This document shows, piece by piece, positions 33,837 through 43,359 of a stretch of DNA of 64,000 bases (positions within the stretch are counted from its first letter, which is position 1; the number at the start of each line of letters is the position of its first letter). The notes under the pieces are model-generated. The model saw only the letters and a list, made by a program, of their open reading frames with translations, ran no database searches and had not been told where the DNA came from. The translations under genes were made by a program, and so were the position numbers. Source of the DNA: Opitutia bacterium ISCC 52 (GTDB taxonomy: Bacteria; Verrucomicrobiota; Verrucomicrobiia; Opitutales; UBA2995); NCBI GenBank assembly GCA_014529675.2, contig CP076040.1, positions 3,925,894 to 3,989,893 on the forward strand. Reading direction: 5' to 3'.

Positions 33837-35252
33837 ATGAAAATCCGTATTCTACTCATTACCCTTCTTGTTACCCTGCTGAACTCATCTCTCTACGGTG
33901 AGGACAGACCTAACTTCCTCATCCTTATGTTGGATGATGCAGGCTGGACGGACCTTAGTTCCTACGGAAGCCGTATCCAAACGCCCCATATGGATAGTCT
34001 AGCGGATGAAGGAATGCGCTTTACCGACTGTCATGCTCCGGCTCCCAATTGTTCACCATCGCGTATAGGCATGCTAACGGGCCGTAGCCCTATTAGAGCC
34101 GGGATTTTCAATTACCTAAACCCGGGTACGCCTATGCATCTCCAAGCCGAGGAGGTGACAATCGCCAACTTACTGCAAGATGCTGGTTATGCGACGGGCC
34201 ATTTTGGGAAATGGCATGTCAGTAAACTTAATTCCGACCAAGCCCAGCCAGAAGATCACGGCTACGATTATTACCTGGGAACCGATAACAATGCAGAGCC
34301 TAGCCACTTAAATCCTGAAAACTTTGTCCGGAACGGAATCGAACTAGGAATGATCAAGGGCTACTCCTGCGACATTGTTGCAGACGAGGCGATTGGATGG
34401 TTAAGGGCCCACGTATCGGAAAAAGAGAAACGGCCCTTCTTCACTACCGTCTGGTTCCATGAACCGCATGTTAGAATTGCATCTCCCCCCGACCTGGTGA
34501 GCGAATATGAGACACGTCATCCGGACATCAATCGCCGTGAAGCCGAATACCTCGCCAATGTAGCAAACGCCGACAGGGCCGTTGGAAGAATCTTGGAGAC
34601 CCTGGAGCATTTGGAATTGGATGAAGATACCGTAGTTTTCTGCACGTCCGATAACGGGGGGTTGAACACATTTTCGAATGAGGGCTTACGCGGTTTTAAG
34701 TCCAATGTCTGGGAAGGTGGTCACCGAGTCCCAGGAATTTTCCGTTGGCCAGGGAAAATAAAAGCCGGCTCAGTATCTCACGACACGATCGGATTTGTGG
34801 ATCTACTACCCACCTTCTGCGACTTGGCCGGAGTTTCACTTCCCAAGGGTCGACATCTAGATGGGCTCAGTATTAGTAATCACCTTACAGAGGGCGAATT
34901 GATAGACAGGGAATACCCGCTATTTTGGTTTTTCTATCGGGTGAATCCTTCGATGTCTTTTCGCCAAGGGGACTGGACACTGATTTCCAATACTACGGAC
35001 AGTATGCGAAGAAAGACTCACGCGATTTCCAAGGAAGATCTTCCCATTATCAAGTCGGCAGAGCTAAGTGACTTTCAACTGTTTAACCTGAAGGATGACT
35101 TGGATCAAACGACCGACGTCAAAGAGAAACATAAGAAGCAATTTGAAAAGATGAAGGCCCAGATGATAAAGGTTCATAAGGAGATTGTTACCGAAGGTGA
35201 GCACTGGGACCTACCCGTGCAGAACACTCCGAAAAAGCCGATCGGGAAATAG
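33837..35252 (+). CDS. Type I sulfatase, secreted
   Basis: A 471-residue enzyme with a signal peptide (MKIRILLITLLVTLLNSSLYG). FLILMLDDAGWTDLSSYG is the metal site, CSPSR at Cys72 the canonical formylglycine motif followed by IGMLTGRSPIRAGIF, GKWHVSKLN carries the catalytic Lys and His, and VVFCTSDNGGLN the second metal site. It is of the arylsulfatase A type (S1). It is exported, probably to the periplasm. It stands alone on the plus strand, divergent from the amino-sugar operon, with which it probably shares regulation. Confidence 0.93.
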   Translation: MKIRILLITLLVTLLNSSLYGEDRPNFLILMLDDAGWTDLSSYGSRIQTPHMDSLADEGMRFTDCHAPAPNCSPSRIGMLTGRSPIRAGIFNYLNPGTPMHLQAEEVTIANLLQDAGYATGHFGKWHVSKLNSDQAQPEDHGYDYYLGTDNNAEPSHLNPENFVRNGIELGMIKGYSCDIVADEAIGWLRAHVSEKEKRPFFTTVWFHEPHVRIASPPDLVSEYETRHPDINRREAEYLANVANADRAVGRILETLEHLELDEDTVVFCTSDNGGLNTFSNEGLRGFKSNVWEGGHRVPGIFRWPGKIKAGSVSHDTIGFVDLLPTFCDLAGVSLPKGRHLDGLSISNHLTEGELIDREYPLFWFFYRVNPSMSFRQGDWTLISNTTDSMRRKTHAISKEDLPIIKSAELSDFQLFNLKDDLDQTTDVKEKHKKQFEKMKAQMIKVHKEIVTEGEHWDLPVQNTPKKPIGK

Positions 35253-35261
35253 ATTAGAGAT

Positions 35262-35960
35262 CTATTCAAAATAGGACACATTCACAGGTTCAAGAATAGG
35301 TCCTAATTCATCACTATCATTTTTCTCTTCGTCCTTGCATCCATTGGCACTAGGTTCCAGGACCGAATACAGGAAGAAGCCAACGCCTCCAAGAAGAACG
35401 AGGACGATGAATAAACCCGAGGGAAGGATACGATCAAAATTTTCATCATAAATCCCGAACGCGACACCCAACACAGCCACTACAAGGATAGGCAATAGAT
35501 AAGCCGGAAGTGGTTTTATATCTTTGTCCTCAAATGGATGGCTCAAAGCTTCTTTCGTAAGCTCATCTTCCTCTCCAGTGACTTCAGTGTCAGTTTCATC
35601 AAATTTCTTCAAGCAATCCTGGCAGTACATCCGTTTTCTACCAATGGGAAGGATCATAATGAATCCAAAAAACATGATGAGGTTCCACCAGCTCAGCCGC
35701 AGGTAGCGAATTCTGGTTGAATCACAATGGGGGCAATGCTTATCCCCTTTGTCCTCCTCCAATGCCCCTATGATACCAATGGCATCTACAACATGTTCCT
35801 CATCAACCAGAATATCGATGCCATGAACGGCATTGGATATCAGCGGATCTACCGCGATTATATAATCATTGGTGAGCTCACAGGGGATGCCGAAGGACTC
35901 AAGCATCGAAATCAGCAAGTGAGCTTCCTCAACCGTTTCGACTGTCTGAATGCGTTTCAA
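35262..35960 (-). CDS. DUF2007 domain membrane protein with zinc-ribbon pairs
   Basis: A 232-residue protein. Residues 1-75 form a DUF2007 (putative signal-transducing) domain: VETVEEAHLLISMLESFGIP, and GIDILVDEEHVVDAIGII. Two cysteine pairs, CPHC at about residue 78 and CQDC at about 119, could bind one zinc; a hydrophobic stretch (LSWWNLIMFFGFIMILPIG) lies between them. Two more membrane segments follow at about residues 155-210. Function of the family is not established. Convergent with the sulfatase gene, with a 9-bp gap. Confidence 0.8.
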   Translation of the reverse strand: MKRIQTVETVEEAHLLISMLESFGIPCELTNDYIIAVDPLISNAVHGIDILVDEEHVVDAIGIIGALEEDKGDKHCPHCDSTRIRYLRLSWWNLIMFFGFIMILPIGRKRMYCQDCLKKFDETDTEVTGEEDELTKEALSHPFEDKDIKPLPAYLLPILVVAVLGVAFGIYDENFDRILPSGLFIVLVLLGGVGFFLYSVLEPSANGCKDEEKNDSDELGPILEPVNVSYFE

Positions 35961-36009
35961 TATGTGCGGAGTTAATGAGTGGTCCTAGTCTATTCAACCG
36001 GCGACTGAC

Positions 36010-37152
36010 TTATTCCTTCGAAAAATCTATTTGATTTACATCCAAAAACTCTCGAATAAGCACACCCAAGTCGTCACGGTTTCGTGCAAAGGCGACACCA
36101 TAGGGAGTGAGGTCTCGTTCATTAAAGACTTCAGTCTCGGCACCCTTATTAAGCAGGAGTTCAATCATCTCCTTCTGCTCTCGTTAGGCCGCAAGATGGA
36201 GGGCTGTATTACCACGCTCAGTCGCGTAGTGGACGTTTGCACCATGGCGGAGCAACAGCTCTACAAAGGAAATATCCCCCGTTTCAATAGACATGGTTAA
36301 GGGGTGCTTCATCCAGAGTTTGGTAAATCCAAGAGACTCATAGCGAGCATAGAAACCCGCGCCATTGGCTTTGGCTAAAGATAGGAGCTTGTGGAATTTG
36401 TCTCCTAGACTGTTGGGATTAGCTCCCTGCTCCAATAGCTGTTCGGCTACGTCGAAGTGGTTTCTAATGATGGCGAAATTAAGCGGAGAAGAAGGGTGGT
36501 CGGCATCTGCCCCCAGTTCTAATAGCCGGCTAACCAATTCGACATGCCCTTGAACCGCCGCGTAACAAAGAGGAGTCAATCCGACGGGGTTTTCAATATC
36601 CACAGGTGTTCCTGACGAGACCAGTTTTTCGCACAAAGCAACCACGCCAGATTCTGCGGCAAGGTGAATGACATGCTGATCTCTCAGAACAATCCAGTCC
36701 TCACTTTCCGGATCCCGATAATTGTAATCGCGGATAGGGTTAGCTCCGGCATCCAATAGAGCGCAAGCGAGAGCATCGTGTCCTTTCTGAGCAGCTATAA
36801 AGATGGGCGTCTGGCCAAGCCGATCTACAAACTCGATGTCATAACCCTGCTTGAGCAGATGAGTAAAAATGTTAACGGCCCCCTGCTTCGCGACCCAAGT
36901 GACCATGGTCTCCTCTTCGAATCCCTCGGCCTGGTTTTTCCAATCAGCTACCAATCGTTCGTAGTATTGAAATAACTCCAGATCATCGACCTTTACTACC
37001 TCATACAATCCCTTTTCAAACTTGGGCTTTTTTACCTGAAGGAGAAACCATCCGAAACTGGCAAGGCATACAAGAGCTCCCATGAGGATCAAAAGAATAT
37101 TCAGCAATCCCCCGGAACGGCTGTCAGATATCATTTGAGCGATCACTGTCAA
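36010..37152 (-). pseudogene. Membrane-anchored ankyrin-repeat protein with in-frame stop
   Basis: A 380-codon frame with one TAA at 36184-36186. The intact first part (322 residues) has a membrane segment at about 14-39 (LLNILLILMGALVCLASFGW) and at least five ankyrin repeats (GQTPIFIAAQKGHDALACAL, GLTPLCYAAVQGHVELVSRL, and others). It stops at GNTALHLAA; the same frame then goes on after the stop with REQKEMIELLLNKGAETEVF, the exact second half of an ankyrin repeat, and about 37 more residues to a TAA at 36010. So a sense codon in the last repeat has become a stop. The protein may still work without its last 57 residues. Function not known; ankyrin repeats bind other proteins. Confidence 0.82.
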
Positions 37153-37172
37153 AACACCCGAGGGCGTCGGTC

Positions 37173-39032
37173 TTATTCATTGCCATATCCTGGAAGTAAA
37201 TAGCCCAGGCGACGATTCACATCGGAGCGCTCTTCCTTACGCCATTCAGCTGGAAATATCTCAGGATCAATTTCAAATTCATAGCCTTTAAGATCCTTCA
37301 GAAGCACTACTGAATTCAGAGTTAGAAACGCTTCCACCTCGTTGTTCGCTTTGGAGAGGACTTCAATGATAACCGGTGAAGGATCCTCAGCTCCTATCAA
37401 CCCGAGAAACTCAGCTGCGCGGACCCGCACCAAGTTTTCTGAATCATTGGAAGCCATCATCTTCGCTTTATCTGTGAAACTGGCGGCTTCCTCATAAAAG
37501 GAACTGCACACAATCAATCCCCAATAACGGCCCCAAGGATCACTCGCATTCAATGCCTTTTCAATTCCGGCCTTCGCTTCATCAAACGAACGCAAACTCA
37601 GATCAGCAATATCCACCAAGCCCGAGATTCTCTCGCTGTTCTTTCTCCCGAATTCGACAGGGCTATCAAAGGCTTCTTCCCACAAAACACTTTCAGGAAA
37701 CATGCTCAGATCGTTGATCGACTTTACCTTGTTGGTCAGGCGTTCACGCATGCTTTTTAAAACGACCGCATACTCGGGGTCATCCGCGAGATTGTTAACT
37801 TCATGCGGATCTACTTCCACGTCGTAAAGTGCCTCCGCAGCTCGAGGCTGGAAGAATTGGCTCTGAATATCATTCAATTCACCTGCCTGATACAATTCCC
37901 ACCACTCCATGTATGCCAGCATACGGTAGCGATACTGATTCCATAACCCATCAAAGTTGAAGGGCTGGTAGTTCCGCTGGTAAGTGTACTTTCCTTTGCG
38001 CAGGGTCCGAACCGGATCGTATTTCTCATCCATACGGTCTGCGTAACCAAAGGATTCATCTCGTTCATTCAATTCATCAAAATCGACACCCTTGCCCAAG
38101 AACGGAACTCCGTCCATATGTGGAGGCACATTTATTCCAACCAAATTGAGCAAAGTAGGAGCAAAGTCTATAAAGCTAACAAACCCTTTGATCCGTGTGC
38201 CCAGCTTTGCATCGACCAAGTGTTTCCAGTTTTTGGGTACGTAAACAACGAGCGGCACGTGAAGCCCACTTTCATAGGCGTATCCTTTTCCGCGAGGAAG
38301 CACACCCCCATGATCACCGTAGTAAAAAATAAAAGTGTCATCGAGAACACCATCCTCCTCCAGCATTGCGATGTATTCACCGTGGTAGTCGTCGACTTTT
38401 TTGTGGTTATCCAGGTAACGGGCATGCGTATACCGGAAGGTCGGAGTATCAGGAAAATAAGGAGCTAATTTAACCGAGTCAGATGGGGTGTTATTTTTGA
38501 CGGTGCGCATCTCTTCGGCCAAAAAATGCAAGCTACTCTCATGAGTAAGCGTTGTATTCTGCACATGGAAAAACGGTTGCCCTGGTTTCCGGTTGCGCCA
38601 AGTGGCTTTGGCAGATGATTCATCCCACCCCCCTTTATCGATGACATTATAATCCTGCTTTGAATTGTTGGTGGTATAATAACCGGCCTCTTTGAGATAC
38701 CAGGGATACATACGACCCTTGTCAGGCATGGGCACCATTTTGGACCGACGGTGAAATTGAGCTCCGATACGTGGCCCATAAGCTCCCGTTAGCAAGGTCG
38801 TCCGAGCAACTGAACAAACCGGCGCATTTGAGAAAGCATGCTCAAAGACCAAGCCATGTTCAGCCAACTTCTCAATGTGCGGCATTGCGGCACCATTTTC
38901 GTCGTAAAGCTTCACATAGTGAACAGAATTATCTTCTGAGGTCAGCCAAACGATGTTGGGGCGATCTGCCGCAGAAAGAGCCAATAAGCCAAATAAGGCA
39001 AGGGAAGTGATGATTCGAAGGGTAAGCTTCAT
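37173..39032 (-). CDS. Heparan N-sulfatase-like sulfatase with HEAT-like tail
   Basis: A 619-residue secreted enzyme with a signal peptide (MKLTLRIITSLALFGLLALSAA). NIVWLTSEDNS is the metal site; the formylglycine motif is the variant CSVAR at Cys73 followed by TTLLTGAYGPRIGAQFHRR; YYGDHGGVLPRGKG is the second metal site. The layout fits the sulfamidase-like S1_8 group, which removes N- or O-sulfate from glucosamine. From about residue 490 to the end the sequence is helical and looks like HEAT repeats (SENLVRVRAAEFLGLIG), which may mediate binding. It lies on the minus strand next to another sulfatase gene. Confidence 0.88.
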   Translation of the reverse strand: MKLTLRIITSLALFGLLALSAADRPNIVWLTSEDNSVHYVKLYDENGAAMPHIEKLAEHGLVFEHAFSNAPVCSVARTTLLTGAYGPRIGAQFHRRSKMVPMPDKGRMYPWYLKEAGYYTTNNSKQDYNVIDKGGWDESSAKATWRNRKPGQPFFHVQNTTLTHESSLHFLAEEMRTVKNNTPSDSVKLAPYFPDTPTFRYTHARYLDNHKKVDDYHGEYIAMLEEDGVLDDTFIFYYGDHGGVLPRGKGYAYESGLHVPLVVYVPKNWKHLVDAKLGTRIKGFVSFIDFAPTLLNLVGINVPPHMDGVPFLGKGVDFDELNERDESFGYADRMDEKYDPVRTLRKGKYTYQRNYQPFNFDGLWNQYRYRMLAYMEWWELYQAGELNDIQSQFFQPRAAEALYDVEVDPHEVNNLADDPEYAVVLKSMRERLTNKVKSINDLSMFPESVLWEEAFDSPVEFGRKNSERISGLVDIADLSLRSFDEAKAGIEKALNASDPWGRYWGLIVCSSFYEEAASFTDKAKMMASNDSENLVRVRAAEFLGLIGAEDPSPVIIEVLSKANNEVEAFLTLNSVVLLKDLKGYEFEIDPEIFPAEWRKEERSDVNRRLGYLLPGYGNE

Positions 39033-39442
39033 AGTATGATTCGAGTAATTTTGCCCTCAATTAGTTAAGTAAGGTTTGAGGAGTGGCAATACCTTTGACC
39101 CAGTCAATGCCACCCGCGCTATATCAATCAAACCCGGTCTTGCTGCATGGCGGGCATTGAAATCATATTCTTAGTACAAAAACGGGGTAATTGGATTCCC
39201 CAACTTCCCTCATTCCAGGAAGACCCTCGTCTCGAGACAGAGTTTCAGGATAAACTACTAAATGGCTAAAACACCCATCTTGGACTTTGAGTAGAGCGAT
39301 CTTTTCGAACTACTCATTTTGCCTGAATCCCTGAAAAGCAGGTACGAAGTCGGGCTCGTGGAAACTTCCGTCAAAGGCTAAAGCACCCATCCGTCTACCG
39401 CAGACTCTATCGATAGCAGGATAAAGAAACTGTAATTACCCC
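39033..39442. other. 410-bp stretch without a gene
   Basis: Between two minus-strand sulfatase genes. It contains a 9-bp inverted pair, GGGGTAATT (39184-39192) and AATTACCCC (39434-39442), and two near-identical direct 16-mers, GGCTAAAACACCCATC near 39264 and GGCTAAAGCACCCATC near 39379. No open frame or RNA gene is evident. It may hold the promoter of the heparan-sulfatase-like gene's neighbour or a decayed insert. Confidence 0.5.
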
Positions 39443-40843
39443 TTATAATTTCCCATGATTTTTTCGCCGAGTAAGCGGGAATTCAGCGCTGTGAGTACGG
39501 GTGCTTTTAAGAATGGCTTCTACGCGCGATGCCTCTTTTGATTTTGAAGCAGCCACGTTTTCTTTTTCTGAAAGGTCCTTGGACAAATCGTAAAGCTCCA
39601 TTGGCTTATCCATATATTTAACGCCTTTGAAGTTTCCAACCCGAACCGCCTGGATGGGGCCCTCACCTTCGTTGAACTCCCAATAAAGCACCTCATGCTC
39701 TTTCTGATCTCCTTGACCGAGCAAGGTAGGCAAATAGGAAATTCCATTAATGGAATTATCTGCGGGCCTTATTCCTGCAAGCTCACAAGCAGTGGGAAGA
39801 AAATCCCAAAATGCGGATGGATGGTCCGTCTTACTTCCCGCTTCAATCTTCCCAGGCCAACGAGCCACAAAGGGCACACGGATACCACCCTCATAAAGAT
39901 CACGCTTTCCACCACGCAAAGGTCCATTGCTGTTAAAGAATCGATCTTTGCGCTCATAAACCGGACCATTATCACTCGTAAAGATGACCAGGGTATTCTT
40001 CTCAAGCCCCAGCTCTTCCAAATGGTCCAGGATTCGACCTACGTCGCGGTCCATCCTTGACACCATCCCGGCGTATGCAACGTTGCCGTCTTCATCGTCG
40101 CGATAGTGAGCCTTTTTTCGAGGCTCTACCGGCCAGCCTAGCTTCTCATAGGGGTCCTTCGAGTCCTGTGGGACCGTGAGTTCGTAATGCGGCAATGCAT
40201 AAGCAACATAGAGAAAAAAAGATTCATTTTGATGCTTTTCGATATATCCCAAAGCCTCCTCGGTCACCAGGTCATGAACGTATTTGCCTTCAGTATTCAA
40301 ATAATCATTACCATCGATGTGAATGACTGATTCATTGCGCCACAAAGAGGGCCAATAATGATGGTGAGCATCGACATGCGTCCGGTAGCCAAAGAAGTAA
40401 TCAAACCCTTGCCGCGTCGGCATGCCATCGAGGTTAGATTCTGAGAGACCCCACTTCCCGACTATGCCGGTTGCATAACCAGCGCGCTTCATCTCCTTCG
40501 CAACGGTTTGATCCTCAGGCGTCAGATCGACCGCTTTGCCACTGACGGTCCACGTGGGATTTCCTCGAATCGTTCCATGTCCGGTATGATACCCAGTCAT
40601 CAACGTGCCACGCGAAGGCATACAGACCGTGGCTCCAGCATAATGATCAGTGAATACCATGCCCTCATTCGCCATACGGTCGATCTCAGGTGTCAGGATG
40701 TGCTTTTGTCCCTGATAGCCTACATCCCCATATCCCAAATCATCAGCGAGGATGAAGATGATGTTGGGTTTGGATTCACCCCACACGATTGGGGCGGAGA
40801 ATACAGAAAACAGGAGGGTAAGCGTAAGTATAATACGATTCAT
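39443..40843 (-). CDS. Type I sulfatase, arylsulfatase A type
   Basis: A 466-residue secreted sulfatase if started at ATG 40843 (MNRIILTLTLLFSVFSAPIV gives a good signal peptide); the frame is open to 40900 and an ATG at 40852 is the other option. NIIFILADDLGYGDVGYQGQ is the metal site, CMPSR at Cys74 the canonical formylglycine motif followed by GTLMTGYHTGH, GKWGLSESNLD the catalytic Lys region and VIFTSDNGPVYERKD the second metal site. The HxxxH-like TGHGTIRGN and overall pattern are close to the lipoprotein sulfatase at 11137, so the two may act on related substrates. Divergent from the GH4 gene. Confidence 0.92.
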   Translation of the reverse strand: MNRIILTLTLLFSVFSAPIVWGESKPNIIFILADDLGYGDVGYQGQKHILTPEIDRMANEGMVFTDHYAGATVCMPSRGTLMTGYHTGHGTIRGNPTWTVSGKAVDLTPEDQTVAKEMKRAGYATGIVGKWGLSESNLDGMPTRQGFDYFFGYRTHVDAHHHYWPSLWRNESVIHIDGNDYLNTEGKYVHDLVTEEALGYIEKHQNESFFLYVAYALPHYELTVPQDSKDPYEKLGWPVEPRKKAHYRDDEDGNVAYAGMVSRMDRDVGRILDHLEELGLEKNTLVIFTSDNGPVYERKDRFFNSNGPLRGGKRDLYEGGIRVPFVARWPGKIEAGSKTDHPSAFWDFLPTACELAGIRPADNSINGISYLPTLLGQGDQKEHEVLYWEFNEGEGPIQAVRVGNFKGVKYMDKPMELYDLSKDLSEKENVAASKSKEASRVEAILKSTRTHSAEFPLTRRKNHGKL

Positions 40844-41012
40844 CGATGGCATAAAAAGATGGGTGCAACTGATAAAACTACATTCGAGTATGCAAATCAA
40901 TTGGCACCATTCAAAATATTCCTTGTGAGCACAACAGAATCTTGTTTCCCAAGCCGCAATATTAGAAGTAGGCTTTCAGCATACCTTTCAAAAGGATACC
41001 GCTTTAATTATT

Positions 41013-43199
41013 ATGAGAAGAAAGATCACGCTTATTGGCGCCGGTTCGGTTGTTTTTGCTAAAAAACTAATCGGTGACATTCTTCAGTTTCCTGAGCTGT
41101 CAGACTCAGAGATTTGTTTGATGGATCTAAATGCCCAGCGATTGAAGGTGGCAAAGATCATGACACAAAAGATGGTCGAAGTGCTAAAAGTAGATGCACG
41201 GGTGACTGCTACCACCGACCGAACGGATGCCATTCGCGGCGCACATTACGTTATTTGTACCATCCAGATGGGTGGATACGAACCCTCAACAGTCGTCGAC
41301 TTTGAAATCCCCGCGAAATATGGCCTCCTTCAAACGATCGGCGATACACTGGGCGTCGGTGGAGTATTCCGAGCCCTGCGAACCATTCCACCGATTCTAG
41401 ATATTTCCCGTGACATCGCTGACGTGGCTCACCCGGATTGCCTCCTGCTGAACTACAGCAATCCCATGGCTATGAATTGCTGGGCGCTCGACCGCGCTAC
41501 AGGTATTCCGCACGTCGGTCTCTGCCATTCAGTTCAACACACGTCCCAGGCCCTGGCCAGTTATACCGGGCTGAACTACGACGACGTCACATACAAAGTG
41601 GCTGGTATCAATCACATGGCTTTCTTCCTGGAGTTTAATTACAAAGGACAGGATGCCTACCCTCTGCTTTTTAAGGCACTGGAAGATCCTGCTGCCGTAG
41701 TCCAGGACAAGGTGCGCTTTGAAATGATGCGACGCCTCGGATACTTCGTCACCGAATCCAGTGAACACCAAAGCGAGTACGTGCCGTATTTCATTCACCA
41801 TGGAGAAAAGGTCATCGACGAGTTTCTCATCCCTATCGATGAATATCGTCGTCGCTGTGAAGCCATCATCGCTACCTGGAAGCAGGAAGAAAAAGAACTG
41901 CTGGGAGAGGTCGAAGGAAAGGACTTCGAGGTCGCTCCTCAGTCCCAAGAATACGGGGCCTATATCATTCATGCACGGGAATCCAACGACCCGACCACTA
42001 TCTATGGGAATGTGCCCAACCGTGACTTGATCACCAACCTCCCGGATGGATGTTGCGTCGAGGTTCCGATTGTAGTGGACGACAAAGGACTCCACCCAGA
42101 ATCGATTGGCAAGCTACCACCGCAACTCGCTGCTATCTGCAGAACGAATGTCAACGTGCAAGACCTCACCGTCGAAGCTGCGTTGACCAAGCAACGCAAA
42201 TACATTTACCAAGCGGTTATGATAGATCCCCACACATCTGCCACACTCACTCTCGATAAGATCTGGGCGATGTGTGACGAGCTGATCGAAGCGCATCAGA
42301 AAGATGGATACATGGGAAAATTCGCACCGGTGATTAAAAACACAGGACGTGCCTATAAAGGCACGGGAGATCGAGCGACCGTGTTTCTGGATTCCGGCGA
42401 TGCATTCTCATTCAATGCAGGCTCCGAAAATGTTCTTAACCTACACATAGATAACCCGGGAACAGAAGCACTGGATACCCAGATCGAATTTACCTCCTCA
42501 ATCAATGGAGTCGTTGTGAAACCGATAGAAGTCCGTGTTGAACCGAACTCAAAAGCCCTATTCCCCATCTCCGTTTCCCTAGAGACAACGATCGACCAAA
42601 CAATCGAGATCGATCCAAAAACGGACGCCCTAAATCTTCTCTGTCGCGGTGTCTCGTTGAGTCCAAGAAATGTATTGGATAAAGATGAATCGGGCAGATC
42701 TAAATTTGAGCTTCAACTGGGCGGTGAGCTCGCTGCATTCGGAACGATAACACGCGATAACGAAAACCTGTGTCTGGAAATCACCGTCAACGACTCTGAT
42801 ATCCAACCAGCTCAGAGCAGTGTCATAGGTATTATGGCAGGATCTGCAATCGAACTCCGCATAGCAGCCCATGAGCAATCTGAGATAAAAACCATCAACA
42901 TCCTCCCTGGCAAAAAGGGCGACGAATCTTCAGCCGGTTTTTTCAACACCCTGGACAAAGCTCTCGGATGCGGACACATTACTCAAAAGACGAGTCCGCT
43001 TAGCTATAAAATTGAAGCCATCCTCCCTCTAGCTGAATTGAGTCTGCAAGCGGATAGCGAGGAAGCACTCATAGAAATACGAATTTTGTTAAATGCCCTT
43101 GGGGACGCTCATTCCGGTGGTGCCACTTGCCTCACGGGTCAACCGGGCCGCCGGAGTCATCTCCCCTATTTTTTCAAAATCTATTTTCCAAACTCCTAG
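41013..43199 (+). CDS. GH4 glycosidase (MelA-like) with large C-terminal extension
   Basis: A 728-residue protein. Residues 1-450 are a family 4 glycoside hydrolase of the alpha-galactosidase/alpha-glucosidase type: KITLIGAGSVVFAKKLIGDI (NAD binding), QMGGYEPSTVVDFEIPAKYG, GDTLGVGGVFRALRT, LNYSNPMAMNCW, VGLCHSVQHTSQ (metal-binding Cys and His) and GINHMAFFL. These need NAD and manganese and work in the cytoplasm. From about 455 a beta-rich part (LHIDNPGTEALDTQIEF, then VEPNSKALFPISVSL) and from about 570 a domain recalling CBM9 or DOMON folds (GTITRDNENLCLEITVNDSD) are added; GH4 enzymes normally end near 450-480. No signal peptide. Divergent from a sulfatase gene. Confidence 0.85.
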   Translation: MRRKITLIGAGSVVFAKKLIGDILQFPELSDSEICLMDLNAQRLKVAKIMTQKMVEVLKVDARVTATTDRTDAIRGAHYVICTIQMGGYEPSTVVDFEIPAKYGLLQTIGDTLGVGGVFRALRTIPPILDISRDIADVAHPDCLLLNYSNPMAMNCWALDRATGIPHVGLCHSVQHTSQALASYTGLNYDDVTYKVAGINHMAFFLEFNYKGQDAYPLLFKALEDPAAVVQDKVRFEMMRRLGYFVTESSEHQSEYVPYFIHHGEKVIDEFLIPIDEYRRRCEAIIATWKQEEKELLGEVEGKDFEVAPQSQEYGAYIIHARESNDPTTIYGNVPNRDLITNLPDGCCVEVPIVVDDKGLHPESIGKLPPQLAAICRTNVNVQDLTVEAALTKQRKYIYQAVMIDPHTSATLTLDKIWAMCDELIEAHQKDGYMGKFAPVIKNTGRAYKGTGDRATVFLDSGDAFSFNAGSENVLNLHIDNPGTEALDTQIEFTSSINGVVVKPIEVRVEPNSKALFPISVSLETTIDQTIEIDPKTDALNLLCRGVSLSPRNVLDKDESGRSKFELQLGGELAAFGTITRDNENLCLEITVNDSDIQPAQSSVIGIMAGSAIELRIAAHEQSEIKTINILPGKKGDESSAGFFNTLDKALGCGHITQKTSPLSYKIEAILPLAELSLQADSEEALIEIRILLNALGDAHSGGATCLTGQPGRRSHLPYFFKIYFPNS

Positions 43200-43359
43200 A
43201 ATAATCTTGAGTCAAAACATAGTCACAAAAAACAAAAATCCACCCTCTCTTCATTGACTCACGGATCAGGAACAGCATAGCGAGTCTCTTATGCCTTCCC
43301 TCACATTTCCACATTATTTGACCTCCTCAATACAACCAAATGGACACCTTGGAGGCAAG

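Noticed and set aside
36184-36186. Programmed stop-codon readthrough or recoding in the ankyrin gene
   Set aside because: No supporting context was found; a simple nonsense mutation explains it better. TAA is also the least likely recoded stop.
39184-39442. MITE bounded by GGGGTAATT inverted repeats
   Set aside because: Nine bases of inverted match over 259 bp is too weak without a second copy or target duplication.
40508-41062. Plus-strand open frame of 184 codons
   Set aside because: It runs opposite to the clear sulfatase gene and into the GH4 start; composition is Arg/Ser-rich and shows no domain. A shadow of the real genes.
41529-42095. Minus-strand open frame of 188 codons inside the GH4 gene
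   Set aside because: Antisense to strongly conserved GH4 motifs, with no recognisable domain.
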